Positions 6,060-7,018 of a stretch of 7,018 bases of DNA are shown piece after piece (position 1 is the first letter of the stretch; every line of letters begins with the position of its first letter). Origin of the DNA: CAYVQB01 sp964453985 (GTDB lineage: Bacteria > Babelota > Babeliae > Babelales > UASB340); assembly GCA_964453985.1 (NCBI GenBank), contig CAYVQB010000048.1, positions 1 through 7,018 on the forward strand, written 5' to 3'. A program made the position numbers and the translations under genes. The notes under the pieces were generated by a model, which was not told the DNA's origin, did not search any database, and was given only the letters and a program-made list of their open reading frames with translations.

Positions 6060-6104
6060 GTATATTTCCTTAGCTTAGTTTCAAAATAACCATCAGATGC
6101 CATT

Positions 6105-6133
6105 AATGTAAATATTATATGCACGTTTGTCAA
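6105..6133 (-). promoter_or_regulatory. Likely sigma-70-type promoter of spoVG
   Basis: On the minus strand a perfect TTGACA (6133-6128) is followed after 17 bases by TACATT (6110-6105), a moderate -10. A perfect TATAAT (6119-6114) also occurs but only eight bases after the -35, too close to pair with it. The promoter lies in the 92-base spacer between rsmH and spoVG and would give a leader of roughly 40 bases. It may also drive tRNA-Gln. Confidence 0.55.
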
Positions 6134-6151
6134 CAAAGTTTCCGGAAAAAC

Positions 6152-7018
6152 TTATTTTTTTTCAGATACTCTTAATTTTGCGGATCTTGCTGATGGATTT
6201 TGCCTTATCTCTTCAGCTGTTCCCGAGATTGGTTTTTTTGTAATAATCTGTAAATCTTCTGTGCTTTGTTTGAAGAAGTTTTTCACCATACGATCTTCAA
6301 GAGAGTGAAAGCTTATGCAAAGCAGTCTTGCTCCGGGGCTTAAGAAGTTAACAGAGTTGGTTAAGAATGTCTCTATGTTTTCGAATTCTTTATTAACAAA
6401 AATTCTTAGCGCCTGAAAAACTTTTGTTGCCGGATGAATTTTGAATTTTTTGGGAAAGCGATTGTAGCCGGGAGTTAGGTCCTCTATTAATCCCGCTAAT
6501 TGTCCAGTTGTTTTAAAGGGATGGACGTCTCTGTAGGCTACAATTTCTCGTGCAAACTTTCTTGATTTTCTTTCTTCGCCAAGCTCAAAAAATATAGTGC
6601 TAATTTCTTTTTCGGAAAATCTATTTAAAACATCGCATGCTCTGATATGGTTATGAGCCTGAGACATTCGCATATCAAGAGGAGTATCCGTTCTAAACGA
6701 AAAACCTTCTTTGTGGTGTATCTGGTATTGGGACGTTCCAAAGTCGGCCAGTATGCCATCTACAAGCTTTACTTTCTCGTTTTTTAGCAGTCTATATAAT
6801 AATGCAAAATTGCCCCACAAGACCTTTAGTCGGTCTTTATATTTCTCTTCTAATGCGGGAGCATTTTTCTTTATTGCCTGTTTATCCCAGTCTATTGCGA
6901 TAACCTTGCAGGTAGGCTCTTTTTCTAGTATTGCTTGAGTGTGTCCACCGCCACCAAAGGTCACATCAAGATATGTTTTATTTGGTTGAATATTTAAATA
7001 TTCCAAAACTTCGTCTAC
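6152..7018 (-). CDS. rsmH: RsmH (MraW), 16S rRNA m4C1402 methyltransferase; 5' end outside window
   Basis: RsmH uses S-adenosylmethionine to methylate N4 of C1402 in the decoding centre of 16S rRNA. The gene runs off the right edge: the frame stays open to 7018, reading VDEVLEYLNI, which matches the family's N-terminal block. A start at TTG 7006 would be an artefact, and about ten residues are missing. In the visible 288 residues the motifs are TFGGGGHT (20-27, SAM binding), DGILADFGTS (87-96), GFSF and TPLDMRM (105-118), GEER (147-150), HPATKVFQALRIFVN (195-209), ISFHSLEDR (235-243) and NPSARSAKLR near the end. ADFGTSQYQ replaces the more usual DLGVSSPQ. In many bacteria rsmH leads into ftsL and the cell-wall cluster; here spoVG follows instead. 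Confidence 0.95.
   Translation of the reverse strand, partial: VDEVLEYLNIQPNKTYLDVTFGGGGHTQAILEKEPTCKVIAIDWDKQAIKKNAPALEEKYKDRLKVLWGNFALLYRLLKNEKVKLVDGILADFGTSQYQIHHKEGFSFRTDTPLDMRMSQAHNHIRACDVLNRFSEKEISTIFFELGEERKSRKFAREIVAYRDVHPFKTTGQLAGLIEDLTPGYNRFPKKFKIHPATKVFQALRIFVNKEFENIETFLTNSVNFLSPGARLLCISFHSLEDRMVKNFFKQSTEDLQIITKKPISGTAEEIRQNPSARSAKLRVSEKK

Noticed and set aside
6136..6163. Plus-strand hairpin AAGTTT/AAACTT followed by a T tract, resembling a terminator
   Set aside because: The stem is only six AT-rich pairs, no plus-strand gene ends here, and the T tract is simply the antisense of the Lys-Lys-stop end of rsmH.
6711..6938. Plus-strand open frame of 75 codons
   Set aside because: It is antisense to conserved SAM-binding motifs of rsmH; its hydrophobic, Ser/Phe-rich composition is typical of a reverse-strand shadow.

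Overview
The window comes from an AT-rich, Gram-negative-type bacterium. Lipid A genes (lpxA, lpxI) show that it makes lipopolysaccharide. A full-length SpoVG with no other sporulation gene, the low GC content and the reduced-genome feel (overlapping and convergent genes, one broken gene) recall Dependentiae (TM6)-like intracellular bacteria. That placement is inference; no marker in the window proves it.

Layout, left to right. A plus-strand gene at 18-560 encodes a small His/Cys-rich protein with a GAF-like pattern. It converges on, and overlaps the 3' end of, a minus-strand heparinase II/III-like gene (523-2260). That gene is split by a frame change near 1177-1187, between its helical and beta-sandwich domains. 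A divergent plus-strand gene (2374-3021) encodes an unrecognised, probably exported protein. The rest is on the minus strand. In transcription order it is rsmH (entering from the right edge, 5' end missing), spoVG with its own promoter, tRNA-Gln(TTG), lpxA, a Gfo/Idh/MocA oxidoreductase, and lpxI.

How the genes work together. lpxA starts lipid A synthesis from UDP-GlcNAc and lpxI performs the UDP-diacylglucosamine hydrolysis. The oxidoreductase lies tightly between them: its ribosome binding site overlaps the lpxA stop codon, and its end overlaps lpxI by 50 bases. This suggests a role in lipid A or a related nucleotide sugar, possibly a 3-amino sugar (GnnA-like). lpxA begins 15 bases after the encoded CCA end of tRNA-Gln, has no visible Shine-Dalgarno sequence, and carries a strong terminator-like hairpin inside its first codons. 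tRNA and lpxA may therefore share a transcript with conditional termination.

I see no CRISPR array, insertion sequence, phage module or obvious defence system, and no gene-free stretch longer than 300 bases. The most unusual points are the hairpin within lpxA, the oxidoreductase inside the lipid A operon, atypical residues in LpxA, and the heparinase gene broken at its domain boundary.
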